From: Viscum album
Lineage: Eukaryota > Streptophyta > Magnoliopsida > Santalales > Viscaceae
Direction of reading: 5' to 3'
Assembly: GCA_963277665.1 (NCBI GenBank)
Contig: OY728136.1
Location: forward strand, 808,071,123-808,135,122
Length of the DNA: 64,000 nt
Position numbers and translations under genes: made by a program. The notes below the pieces were generated by a model that was not told where the DNA came from, searched no databases, and worked only from the letters and a program-made list of their open reading frames with translations. Positions 51,061 to 62,300 of the stretch are shown one piece after another (the first letter of the stretch is position 1; each line of letters begins with the position of its first letter).

Positions 51061-52404
51061 TGTAACACCCGAGATTTTTATGATTAATATTTTTTTCCAA
51101 GGAATCTTTCACTACACACTTGCTTGACTTACTTTACATGCAATCGAGATCTTCTTCGATAGCTTGCGTCGTACGCAATACCGTGTTTCACTAAACAACG
51201 ATATGCTATTAAAATATTATTAAAACTAGCCGTTATGAATAGTAATAACTACTTTTTGAAATTTTAGAAATTTTATTTTTCAAAATGGACTTCATTTTTG
51301 CATTCGGAATACCGAAATTAGCCTAGGGTGAAATTTTGGTATTTTTCTGAAAACTTTCAATTTTTGATGAATAGTGAAACCACTAAGTGGTAGGTTAAAA
51401 ACTGAATTTTGCATAAAACATAATTTTACCGCTTCTGTGAATGGAATTTCGAAAATCCGATAGACACGGTTGATATCAGTAAGTAAAATGTTGTTCAATG
51501 AGATAAAAATAATTTTTTGGTGAATAGTAACTGTTTACTTTTTTTTACTGCAGTTAATAGTAAATAGGGTTACTAAGGGTAAATATGATATTACTATTAC
51601 CCTAACACATGTTCTAATTCTATTGGATAAGTGAAATTCGACCAAAAACAACCTTATGAATAAAATATGACCATTTAGGCCCACTTGAGTTAGATTAGGA
51701 CATTTATTATTAATTTATTTAAAGAAGGGTTAAAATAGTTAAAATCAAAGTTTAATAAGTAAATCATTTTTAATATGGGGTTATGCATAAGATAAATTCG
51801 ACAATAAATATTCATTAGAAATATAAAAAGATTTCCCACATAATGGTATTTTATTTATAATTTTTATACATTAAATAATTTAATTTAATTATGACACAAC
51901 GATGATGCAGTAATTATCTTATTTATGAAATATTGACATAATTGATGTTATAAACACAAAAATAAATGTAATTTGAGACTTTTTATGAATTACACTAATT
52001 TTATAGGTTACTATGATATATTATTGTTGATTTAATCAACTTGGTTTGAAAATATAATTCTGTTATGACTTTCACAAAAATCATATATCAAATAGTGTCA
52101 AAATTGACACAAAATAGTTTTTAAATCAAATATTATATTATTAATTGTTATTTTATTCCTAAAAATCTAAGTAAGTGTATTATCCATATAGTGAAAGAAA
52201 ACAAAAAGACATGGTAAAAGTTAAATTATTTAACTTAGAGTTAAATCTAATTGATAAGGTTAAAATAATACCCTAAACTTGTATAAATCCTATTGGTTGA
52301 TAGGATTTCGACCCATCCCCACTTTCGCTTCAAAATAAGACCCTTTGGAACCATTATAAACCGATTTTTACTTTTATATAAAATAATATTTTGAGATATT
52401 CCTA

Positions 52405-52438
52405 AGGTGCCCCTCTCCTCCCTTATAAAAGGGCACCT
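52405..52438 (+). promoter_or_regulatory. LTR core promoter: TATA box inside inverted repeat
   Basis: TATAAAAG (52424-52431) lies in a C-rich stretch and is flanked by perfect 8-base inverted repeats AGGTGCCC (52405-52412) and GGGCACCT (52431-52438). Transcription is expected to start near 52455-52465. The whole arrangement is conserved in the right LTR at 60760-60793. Confidence 0.7.
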
Positions 52439-52600
52439 CCTCCCCCTCCTCCTCACACCAATTTGAGAACTCAAGCTCGTCCAACCCCTGCCATTTTCTC
52501 CTCTCCACTTCCCTAGAATAATCCTAGAGGTCCTGGTCTTCTTCAAAGACCAATCTTAGTTCCCTAAGTGGAGGATTCAAAGAAGCGTTCCAAAGAAGAG

Positions 52601-53284
52601 GTAATATCCATTACCGATCTTTTCAATTTCTTTCTTCTTCAACTTCTTCTTCTTTAGTTGTTTCATGATAAAGTAATAAAATCAGTATTAATTACATACT
52701 GATATGTTATTATAATTATGAAACAACCCTAATTCACCTTCTATCCATCCTACGGAAAAATGAAATCACCGCGCGTGCGTACGTACGGAATACCGTCTCC
52801 ACGCCATGGTGTAATCTCTTTTCCACCACCACATTACAAGGATGGGTATAATGGTGTAATGAGTAACTATTTATGATTATTATAAAGTAATATTGATACT
52901 GAAATAATATATATATATATACTCCAATACAATTCCACGATCATAGGAACGATATCATCACTCGCGGAATACCGTCTCCACGATGTGAAGCGACTCGTTC
53001 TACATGATCATCAATTCATAATAATTATATAAATGAATTGAATGAATAAATATGATATATGTTACACTAATACCATTCTGGATATAAGGTATCTATAACC
53101 TTAAAAGAAGAATAAGAATTTATTCGGCAAAACACGCATAAGAACAAAAGGGCAATAAAGACCCGAGTAACAAGTAACAATGAAATATTACTAACAAGAA
53201 GCTAAGAATATGACCATATATGATATCATATCAATATGTATGATTCTGGAATAAGTCAATAACATTATTTAAACCATTATACAG
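52601..53284 (+). other. candidate intron in gypsy LTR leader
   Basis: About 140 bp downstream of the expected start the sequence AAGAAGAG/GTAATATCC looks like a 5' splice site, and TTATACAG/GAGCTTC at 53284/53285 like an acceptor. The interval is AT-rich with a (TA)n run, while the flanking candidate exons are not. Both sites are identical in the right LTR (60956-61647). No transcript evidence is available. Confidence 0.35.
52786..52982 (+). repeat. paired CGGAATACCGTCTCCACG motifs
   Basis: The 18-base word CGGAATACCGTCTCCACG occurs at 52786-52803 and again at 52965-52982, 179 bp apart. The right LTR has the same pair near 61141 (one base changed) and 61328. In three of the four sites it is preceded by a GTGCGTACGTA-like stretch. 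It contains the near-palindrome CGGAATACCG. Confidence 0.6.
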
Positions 53285-53320
53285 GAGCTTCGGACACGTA
53301 CAAAGCAAATCGGACCTAAG
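53285..53320 (+). other. candidate 36-nt leader exon in gypsy LTR
   Basis: A GC-richer 36-base island (GAGCTTCGGACACG to GGACCTAAG) lies between an acceptor-like TTATACAG and a strong donor-like AAG/GTAAGG. It is identical in the right LTR (61648-61683). A further acceptor is offered at TTTTGCAG (54272-54279) or TTCCCCAG (54368-54375). This suggests a spliced untranslated leader. Confidence 0.35.
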
Positions 53321-53503
53321 GTAAGGAAAATATCACAATCTCATTTTGATCCGAGATTGTTTATTCATAAGTATTTACTGGGGTGTGTTTTATCATCCAC
53401 ATCCATGTTTCATCAATATGTAATATTATTTCTATCCACCTACAATTGTTAAAATCCATTTTTACCCTTCGGTGAGTTTTTAGTAATATGTATGGAAGGA
53501 ATC

Positions 53504-53560
53504 TTTTGTCGTTCTTCGTACGAGGTACTTTTTTGACTTTTACGACAAAAGTACGAAGAA
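53504..53560 (+). repeat. interleaved inverted repeats (A B A' B')
   Basis: TTTTGTCG (53504-53511) pairs with CGACAAAA (53543-53550), and TTCTTCGTAC (53512-53521) pairs with GTACGAAGAA (53551-53560). The order A B A' B' means the two stems exclude each other or form a pseudoknot. All four arms are kept in the right LTR at 61867-61923. Confidence 0.7.
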
Positions 53561-54596
53561 TGTTTTTTTTAACTTATACGGCATTAATGGATTTTTAAAA
53601 CATTATTTCCAAGAAGCTTCCTTTACAAGTATTCATGTTTATTTTTAATCAACTTATTTTATTTTAAAATTGTATGACATGTTAAGAAAAGAAAAGTGTT
53701 TTTGAAGTAGAAAGGATATTTTCCACAAGAATGAAGTTCAAGTATTTTATCAAAATTATTTTCCATCTATGATAATAAAAGGGTTCTGTTTTTATCCCTA
53801 TTATTACATGGATTTGATTATGTTGTGATGGAAGCATTTTTATGAATTCCTTCATTTTATATGAATTGTTTTATGATGTCATGTTGTTTAAGAATCACAT
53901 TTTTATTACATGGGTTATGCGATGATGTATGATTTATGATTATGTGGAACACATAAGAAAGGATTAATTATAAGATGGGTGGGACCTATATCTTCCTCCA
54001 ATGCATTGGGTAAAGATTTTATATCTCATGAGATGGACAGGGCTGGAACGGTAGGTTATACCGGTTCAGTGAAATAGGACTGAAACGAGGGTTACTCGAT
54101 TCAGAAAGGGACTTTGTCCACTAAGATAGTCTTGGCAATGAGTCATGACTAACAAGAAATGATTTTCCATGATTATGTGTGCATGCCACAAAGTTTCAAG
54201 TTTCATGTTATTATTATGGTGATCTCATTTTCACTTTTATGATTTATTCCATGTTAAGATATTATGATCTCTTTTGCAGGTTATGATTTTCAAAAAGATA
54301 TGATATGATTTTTAGTTCCTTTATTTTCCCTTGCTGAGCATTTGAGCTCACCCTTTTATGTTTTCTATTCCCCAGGTCAGGAAGATGGATATTAAGTAGA
54401 ATATGCTAAAAGGGACCCTAGATATGATGAAATAAATGGGAGACACAGTAGAAGATTTATGAACCAGTTGTTTATGTTTCCCAGTTTCTAAAGACACTAT
54501 ACCTATACGGTCCTTTGTGGTTTTGTCATATGTTGTAATAAGTGTGCTTCAATTTTGAATTATTAACTATGTATGTAAAGTATGGGTCGTTATAGT

Positions 54597-54607
54597 TGGT
54601 ATCAGAG
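54597..54607 (+). other. primer binding site, initiator Met tRNA type
   Basis: TGGTATCAGAG begins two bases after the LTR end and complements the 3' end of initiator methionine tRNA. Confidence 0.9.
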
Positions 54608-54816
54608 GAAAGGTATAGTCAACCTTTGGAAACTAGGATATAAAATCCTTAGTAAGAACCCTAAAGATAAGTCTAAGCATAGAACACAATCTTAGTGTTT
54701 TAGAAATGGCCATGAATATCCTAGGATAAGACCTTAAGTGTGAAATTTTATCCATGATTATATGGTTTTCCTATTATAATTAGTGTTGCTCACACTATTC
54801 TTCTTGGTTTTAGTCA
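54608..54816 (+). other. gypsy leader
   Basis: About 210 bp of AT-rich sequence between primer site and the probable original gag start at 54817. No coding signal was seen. Confidence 0.6.
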
Positions 54817-56247
54817 ATGGCTGGAACCTGAAGGAACCGTGTTAATGCGGAATGCGATGGGCAATGCAATGATTGTCCCCCTGAGAAACCAAACGATATG
54901 GGAGCTGGAATGCAAAATCTTGTAGCCATTCTCACACAACTTTCTCAAGCTATGAATCATGCAGGACTTCCAAACGAACAAAGGAAGGAGCAACATTCTG
55001 TTGAATCCTTCATGAGGCAGCGTCCACCTTCTTTCAGTGGGTCTACAGATCCATTAGTTGTTGAACAATGGATTAGTACTACTGAAAAGATATTTTCAGT
55101 TCTTCAATGTTCTGAACATAATAAAGTCATCCTAGCAGTGTATCGTTTGGAAGGAGATGCTGATCAATGGTGGAATCTTATTAAGAATACGAGGCAAAGG
55201 GATAAAATTGAGTCTATGGAATGGGCCAAGTTCAAGAACTTATTTTTTAATAAGTACTTCCCTCGTATTCTCCGAACAAAGATAGAGAAAGAGTTTCTTG
55301 AACTGAAGCAAAGGGATGATGAATCTGTTGGTACCTATAAAGAAAATTTTACAAGACTTGCAAGGTATGCTTCTGGTATTATTATCCAACCTGAGAGTAA
55401 GATCGATCGATTCTTTAGTGGCTTAAAACCAAGTCTTCGAAGGGCGTTAGCCATAAGGGACTTCAATAGCTACGAGGAAATCGTTCGATGTGCTCTGAAT
55501 GTCGAGATGGAGATTGGAGTAACCCATCAGTCACATGGGTTTGATAAGAAGAGGAAGATGGAATTCAAAGGAAAATATAAAGAGCAAACTGAAAAGAAGA
55601 TGAACTTTCCCTTATGCTCAATGTGTGGAAAGAAACATGGAGGGAGTTGTCTTAAAGGGACAAGTAAATGTTTTAAATGTGGAAAGGAAGGTCATCAGGC
55701 ATTTGAATGCCGCGATAATGGGAAGAAGATGTCTAATGATGCAAACAAAGGAAGGGATACACAGAATGAACCTACTACACTTCAATGTTTCAAGTGCAAG
55801 GAGATGGGGCATTATGCCAATCAATGCCCAAATCCAAGGGTTGATGATGATGGTCGACGTCAACAAAATCTTAAGGCTAAAGACAAAGGAAAGTCACATG
55901 CAATTTCTATCAGCGCTGTGGAGTACGATAACGAAGTGGTGAAAGGTACACTTACCATCCACTCTAAAGTAGAAAATGTTTTATTTGATTCTGGATCCAC
56001 CCACTCTTTTATTTCTGAAAACTTTTCTAAGGGTATCACCATATTACCTCAAAAATTAGATGTTGAGTTAGCTGTGACAACACCTAATGGCACAACATTT
56101 GCATCAAAAGTTTATAATTCTTCTCCGATCGAAGTTTGTGGGAAAGTGCTTCCTGCAAATCCTGTGATCCTTCCTTTAGTGGAATTTGATGTGATTCTTG
56201 GCATGGATTGGCTTTCTCTACATGGAGCTCATATCAATTTCCAATGA
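54817..56247 (+). pseudogene. gypsy gag-protease
   Basis: The probable original start is ATG 54817, but codon 5 is TGA (54829-54831). The next in-frame ATG at 54898 opens 449 codons. Residues about 35-200 resemble the gypsy retrotransposon gag domain (SFSGSTDPLVVEQWI, DADQWWN). Zinc knuckles follow: CSMCGKKHGGSC (about 240), CFKCGKEGHQAFEC (259) and CFKCKEMGHYANQC (297). The protease has LFDSGSTHSFIS with D364 and ends with VILGMDWL. TGA at 56245-56247 stops the frame right after the protease; the same frame then continues into reverse transcriptase. Both TGA codons are followed by AGG and are explained by CGA-to-TGA change. Gag forms the particle and protease cuts the polyprotein. Confidence 0.93.
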
Positions 56248-59200
56248 AGGGAAGTCACATTTCATATTCCAGATCAATCTACGATCGTCTATCAATGCAA
56301 GGATGAACATAACCTTCCAGGGGAAATTTCTTCCATCTTATGGGTATTGATTCCACTAAATGAAGGTTATTTATCTCAAATGGTTGGTGAGAAACTCACG
56401 ATTAAGAATATGCCCATTGTATGGGAGTTTGATGAAGTATTTCTGGAGGAATTACCGGGTCTTCCACCAAATCTTGAAGTTGAGTTTTCAATAGAACTCA
56501 TACCGGGTGCTTTTCCAATTTCAAAGACACCTTATAGAATGGCCCCAATTGAGTTTCAGGAATTGAAGAAGCAACTCCAAAAGAATCTTCATAAGGGATT
56601 CATACACCCTAGTGCATCACCTTGGGGAGCACCTGTTCTATTTGTTAAGAAGAAAGATGGATCAATGAGACTCTGCATTGATTATCGAGAACTTAACAAG
56701 ATCACTATCAAGAACAAATATCCTCTCCCACGCATTGATGACTTATTTGACCAACTACGCGGAGCTCAATACTTTTCCAAGATTGATCTTCGTTCAGGGT
56801 ATCATCAATTAAGGCTCAAAAGGGAGGATATACCAATGATGGCTTTCCGTACAAGGTATGGACACTATGAATTTATAGTGATTCCATTTGGTCTTACTAA
56901 TGCCCCTGCTATCTTCATGGATCTAATGAATAGAGTCTTTAGAGACTATCTTGATCAATTAGTGGTAGTCCTTATAGACTATATTCTTATCTATGCAAAG
57001 AGCATGGAAGAGAATGAAGATCACTTGAGAATTATATTGAAGACCCTGAGAAAGGAGAAGCTTTATGCCAAATTTACCAAGTGTGAATTTTGGCTTCAAA
57101 AAGTTTCATTTTTGGGTCACATAATCACAAAAGAGGGGATATATGTGGATCCAGCAAAAACAGAGGTTATCGAAAGATGGTCAAGACCAAAAACAGTAAC
57201 TGAGATCCGAAGTTTTCTTTGTTTGGTTGGATATTATCGACGTTTTGTAAAAGATTTTTCACGATTATCTAATCCACTCACCAAGTTGACTTGGAAAGGA
57301 GTTAAGTTTGTTTGGACAGAGGAATGTGAAGAGAATTTCCAGGAGTTGAAAAGAAGGTTATCCATTGCACCTGTGCTCACACTGCCTTGTAGTGGAGAAA
57401 GGTTTGTGATCTACAGTGATGCATCCAAGAAGGGATTGGGGTGTGTTCTTATGCAAAATGATATGGTGATAGCTTATGCCTCACGACAGTTGAAAATCCA
57501 TGAGCAAAATTACCCAACACATGATTTGGAGTTTTCTGCGGTAATCTTTGCATTAAATATTTGGAGGCATTACCTTTATGGTGAAAGGTGTGATATTTAT
57601 ACTGATCATAAAAGTTTAAAGTATATTTTCACACAAAAGGAGCTGAATATGCGTCAAAGAAGATGGTTGGAGCTGATTAAGGATTATGACTGCTCAATCC
57701 ATTACCACCCTGGGAAAGCAAACAAGGTGGCAGATGCATTAAGTCGACAAGACCATGCTAGTTTATCCATGATGAGGATCACAAAAGATCCAATATTTAT
57801 GGATTTACAAAGGATGGATCTTGGAATTATAATGGAAGAGGAAAAATCTTATCTTTCTCAAATGAATGTTCGACCATCTATACATGTGAAGATTAAAGAG
57901 GCACAGAAAAAAGATGTCGAGTTACAAAAGAAGGAGAGAAATGTTCCTGAATTTAACCTTGATTGTGATGGGATAATAAAGTTCATGAATCCGGGTTGTG
58001 TTCCTCCCATCCCCGAATTAAAGAAGGATCTGCTGGATGAGGCTCATAGTTCATCATTCTCTATTCATCCTGGAAGCACGAAGATGTATAGGGACCTGAA
58101 AGAGTACTTCTGGTGGGATGGCATGAAAAGAGATGTTGTTGAATATGTCTCTCGATGCTTGGTTTGTCAACAAGTTAAAGCTGAGAGACAGAAGTCTAAG
58201 GGGATGTTACAACCATTACCCATACCCGAATGGAAATGGGAAAACATCACTATGGACTTTGTCACAGGACTTCCTAAAACATCCAAAGGCAATAATGCTA
58301 TTTGGGTCATAGTTGATCGTCTTACAAAGTCTGCACACTTCATTGCTATTAGAGAGGATTTCTCTCTAGATCAGCTTGCCAGGATATATGTAAAGGAAGT
58401 GGTAAGATTTCATGGAGTACCACTTTCTATTATATCTGATCGGAATCCGAGATTTACCTCGAAGTTCTGGCGAAGTCTTCAGCATACTCTAGATACAGAG
58501 TTGAGTTTCAGCACTGCTTATCATCCTCAGACAGACGGTCAGTCTGAGAGAACAATTCAAACCGTAGAAGATATGTTGAGAGCTTTCTCTATGGATTTTA
58601 AAGGAGGTTGGGATCAACACCTACCTTTGGTAGAATTTTCTTATAATAATAGCTTTCACTCCAGTATTCAGATGGCTCCTTATGAAGCTCTCTATGGAAA
58701 GAAATGCAGGACTCCAACTTGCTGGGATGAAGTTGGGGAAAGAAAGCTATTAGGACATGATCTCGTTGATGAAATGGCAGAAAACGTCAGATCTATTCAA
58801 CAACACATAAGAGCAGCTCAGAGCCGACAGAAAAGTTATGCCGACAACCGAAGAAAAGACCTAGAGTTTGAAGTGGGTGATAAAGTGTTCTTACGAATAT
58901 CTCCCTGGAAGAGGGTTACAAGATTTGGAAAGAAGGGGAAGTTGAGCCCTAGATATATCGGTCCTTTCGAAATACTGGATCGTGTTGGAAAGGTAGCTTA
59001 CCAATTGGTGCTTCCACCGAATCTCTCTCAAGTTCATGATGTGTTCCATGTATCTCTCCTGAGAAAGTACATACCTGATCCTTCACATGTACTCAACTCA
59101 GAAGTTGTACTGCTAGAGAAAGATCTTTCTTATGAAGAACAGCCGATAGAGATTCTGGATCATAGCAAAAAAGTCCTACGAAACAAGACCACTCGATTGG

Positions 59201-59298
59201 TGAAAGTTTTATGGAGGAACCACCAACTTGAAGAAGCTACATGGGAGCTTGAGGATATGATGATGGAGAAGTATCCTCATCTGTTTGTTACAAAGTGA
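56248..59298 (+). pseudogene. gypsy RT-RNase H-integrase-chromodomain polyprotein
   Basis: This is the same frame as gag, open to 59298, without its own ATG at the start. Numbering from 56347: reverse transcriptase about 40-250 with [11 protein letters not shown] (D147) and the YxDD-equivalent reading LIDYILIY, so D211 is kept but the second aspartate is Y212 (codon TAT 56980-56982). RNase H has D358, E395, D420 and D463. Integrase has H567, H574, C604, C607 and the DD35E set D637, D698, E734. RYIGPFEI (about 870) is the GPY/F module, and 930-971 is the chromodomain-like CR motif with VKVLWRNH and EEATWE, which directs insertion into chromatin. Everything but the RT aspartate and the upstream stop looks functional. 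Confidence 0.95.
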
Positions 59299-59324
59299 CG
59301 AATTTCGAGGGCGAAATTCTTTTT

Positions 59325-59337
59325 AAGGGGGGTAGAA
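59325..59337 (+). other. polypurine tract of gypsy element
   Basis: AAGGGGGGTAGAA abuts the TG of the right LTR. One T interrupts the purines, as is common in this lineage. Confidence 0.88.
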
Positions 59338-62300
59338 TGTAACAACCGAGATTTTTATGAGTAATATTTTGTTCAAAGGAATCTTTCACTACACACTTGC
59401 TTGGCTTACTTTACATGCAATCGCGACCTTCCTCGATAGCTTGCGTTGTATGCAATACCGAGTTTCACTAAACAACGATATGCTATTAAAATATTATTAA
59501 AACTAGCCGTGATGAATAGTAATAACCACTTTTTGAAATTTTATAAATTTTATTTTTCAAAATTGAATTCATTTTTGTATTCGGAATACCGAAATTAGCC
59601 TGGGGTGAAATTTTGGTATTTTTCTGAAAACTTTCAATTTTTGATGAATAGTGAAACCACTAAGTGGTAGGTTAAAAACTGAATTTTGCATAAAACATAA
59701 TTTTACCGCTTCTGTGAATGGAATTTCAAAAATCCGATAGACACGGTTGATATCAGTAAGTAAAATGTGGTTCAATGAGATAAAAATAATTTTTTGGTGA
59801 ATAGTAACTGTTTACTTTTTTTTACTGCGGTTAATAGTAAATAGGGTAACTAAGGGTAAATTTGATATTACTATTACCCTAACACATGTTCTAATTCTAT
59901 TGGATAAGTGTAATTCGACCAAAAACAACCTTATGAATAAAATATGACCATTTAGGCCCACTTGAGTTAGATTAGGACATTTATTATTAATTTATTTAAA
60001 GAAGGGTTAAAATAGTTAAAATCAAAGCTTAATAAGTAAATCATTTTTAATATGGGGTTATGCATAAGATAAATTCGACAATAAACATTCATTAGAAATC
60101 TAAAAAGATTTCCCACATAATGGTATTTTATTTGTAATTTTTATACATTAAATAATTTAATTTAATTATGACCCAACGATGATGCAGTAATTATCTTATT
60201 TATGAAATATTAACATAATTGATGTTATAAACACCAAAATAAATGTAATTTGAGACTTTTTATGAATTACAATAATTTTATAGGTTACTATGATATATTA
60301 GTGTTGATTTAATCAACTTGGTTCGAACATATAATTCTGTTATGACTTTCACAAAAATCATATATCAAATAGTGTCAAAATTGACACAAAATAGATTTTA
60401 AATCAAATATTATATTATTAATTGTTAATTTATTCCTAAAAATCTAAGGTTCGGCCAAATTTCTTAGATAAGGATATATATATATATTAATAATAAACAA
60501 TTTGGGGTTCGTTTGGCATGTTATAGTAAGTGTATTAACCATATAGTGAAAGAAAACAAAAAGACATGGTAAAAGTTAAATTATTTAACTTAGAGTTAAA
60601 TCTAATTGATAAGGTTAAAATAATACCCTAAACTTGTATAAATCATATTGGTTGATAGTATTTAGACCCATCCCCACTTTAGCTTCGAAATAAGACCCTT
60701 TGGAACCATTATAAACCGATTTTGACTTTTATATAAAATAATATTTTGAGATATTCCTAAGGTGCCCCTCTCCTCCCTTATAAAAGGGCACCTCCTCCCC
60801 CTCCTCCTCACACCAATTTGAGCACTAAATCTCGGCCAACCCCTGCCATTTTCTTCTCTCCACTTCCCTAGAATAATCCTAGAGGTCCTGGTCTTCTTCA
60901 AAGACCAATCTCAGTTCACTAAGTGGAGGATTCAAAGAAGCATTCCAAAGAAGAGGTAATATCCATTACCGATCTTTTCAATTTATTTCTTCTTCAACTT
61001 CTTCTTCTTTAGTTGTTTCATGATAAAGTAATAACATAAGTATTACTTACATACTGATATGTTATTATAATTATGAAACAACCCTAATTCACCTTCAATC
61101 CATCCTAATGAAAAATGAAATCACCGCGCGTGCGTACATACGGAATATCGTCTCCACGCCGTGGTGTAATCTATTTTCCACCACCACCTTACAAGGATGG
61201 GTATAATGGTGTAATGAGTAACTATTTATGATTATTATAAAGTAATATTGATACTGAAATAATATATATATATACTCCAATACAATTCCATGATCATAGG
61301 AACGATATCATCACTCGTGCGTACGTACGGAATACCGTCTCCACGATGTGAAGCGACTCGTTCTACATGATCATCATTACATAATAATTATATAAATGAA
61401 TTGAATGAATAAATATGATATATGTTACACTAATACCATTCTGGATATAAGGTATCTATAACCTTAAAAGAAGAATAAGAATTTATTCGGCACAACACGC
61501 ATAAGAACAAAAGGGCAATAAAGACCCGAGTAACAAGTAACAATGAAATATTACTAACAAGAAGCTAAGAATATGACCATATATGATATCATATCAATAT
61601 GTATGATTCTGGAATAAGTCAATAACATTATTTAAACCATTATACAGGAGCTTCGGACACGTACAAAGCAAATCGGACCTAAGGTAAGGAAAATATCACA
61701 ATCTCATTTTTATCAGAGATTGTTTATTCGTATGTATTTACTGGGGTGTATTTTATCATCCACATCCATGTTTCATAAATATGTAATATTATTTTCATCC
61801 ACCTAAAATTGATTAAATCCATTTTTACCCTTCGGTGAGATTTTATTAATATGTATGAAAGGAATCTTTTGTCGTTCTTCGTACGAGGTACTTTTTTGAC
61901 TTTTCCGACAAAAGTACGAAGAATGTTTTTTTAACTTATACGGCATGAATGTATTTTTAAAACATTATTTCCAAGAAGCTTCCTTTAAAAGTATTCAAGT
62001 TTATTTTTAATCAACTTCTTTTATTTTAAAATTGTATGACATGTTAAGAAAGGAAAAGTGTTTTTGAAGTAGAAAGGATATTTTCCTCAAGAATGAAGTT
62101 CAAGTATTTTATCAAAATTATTTTCCATCTAAGATAATAAAAGGGTTCTGTTTTTATCCCTATTATTACATGGATTTGATTATGTTGTGATGGAAAAATT
62201 TATATGAATTCCTTCATTTTGTATGAATTGTTTTATGATGTCATGTTGTTTAGGAATCCCATTTTTATTACATGGGTTATGCGATGATGTATGATTTATG

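Larger units (their letters stand above)
51061..54594 (+). repeat. gypsy 5' LTR
   Basis: This 3,534-bp LTR starts TGTAACACCC and ends GTCGTTATA, directly followed by the primer site. It contains the promoter, candidate splice sites and an interleaved inverted repeat, listed separately. Compared with the right copy it lacks 78 bp near 52169 and 11 bp (GTGCGTACGTA) near 52964. The end is TA rather than the canonical CA in both copies. Confidence 0.93.

Noticed and set aside
56245..56247. Programmed readthrough of the TGA between gag-protease and RT
   Set aside because: The base after the stop and the following codon (TGA AGG) do not match known plant readthrough contexts, a second TGA of the same type lies in gag, and related elements usually have one continuous frame.
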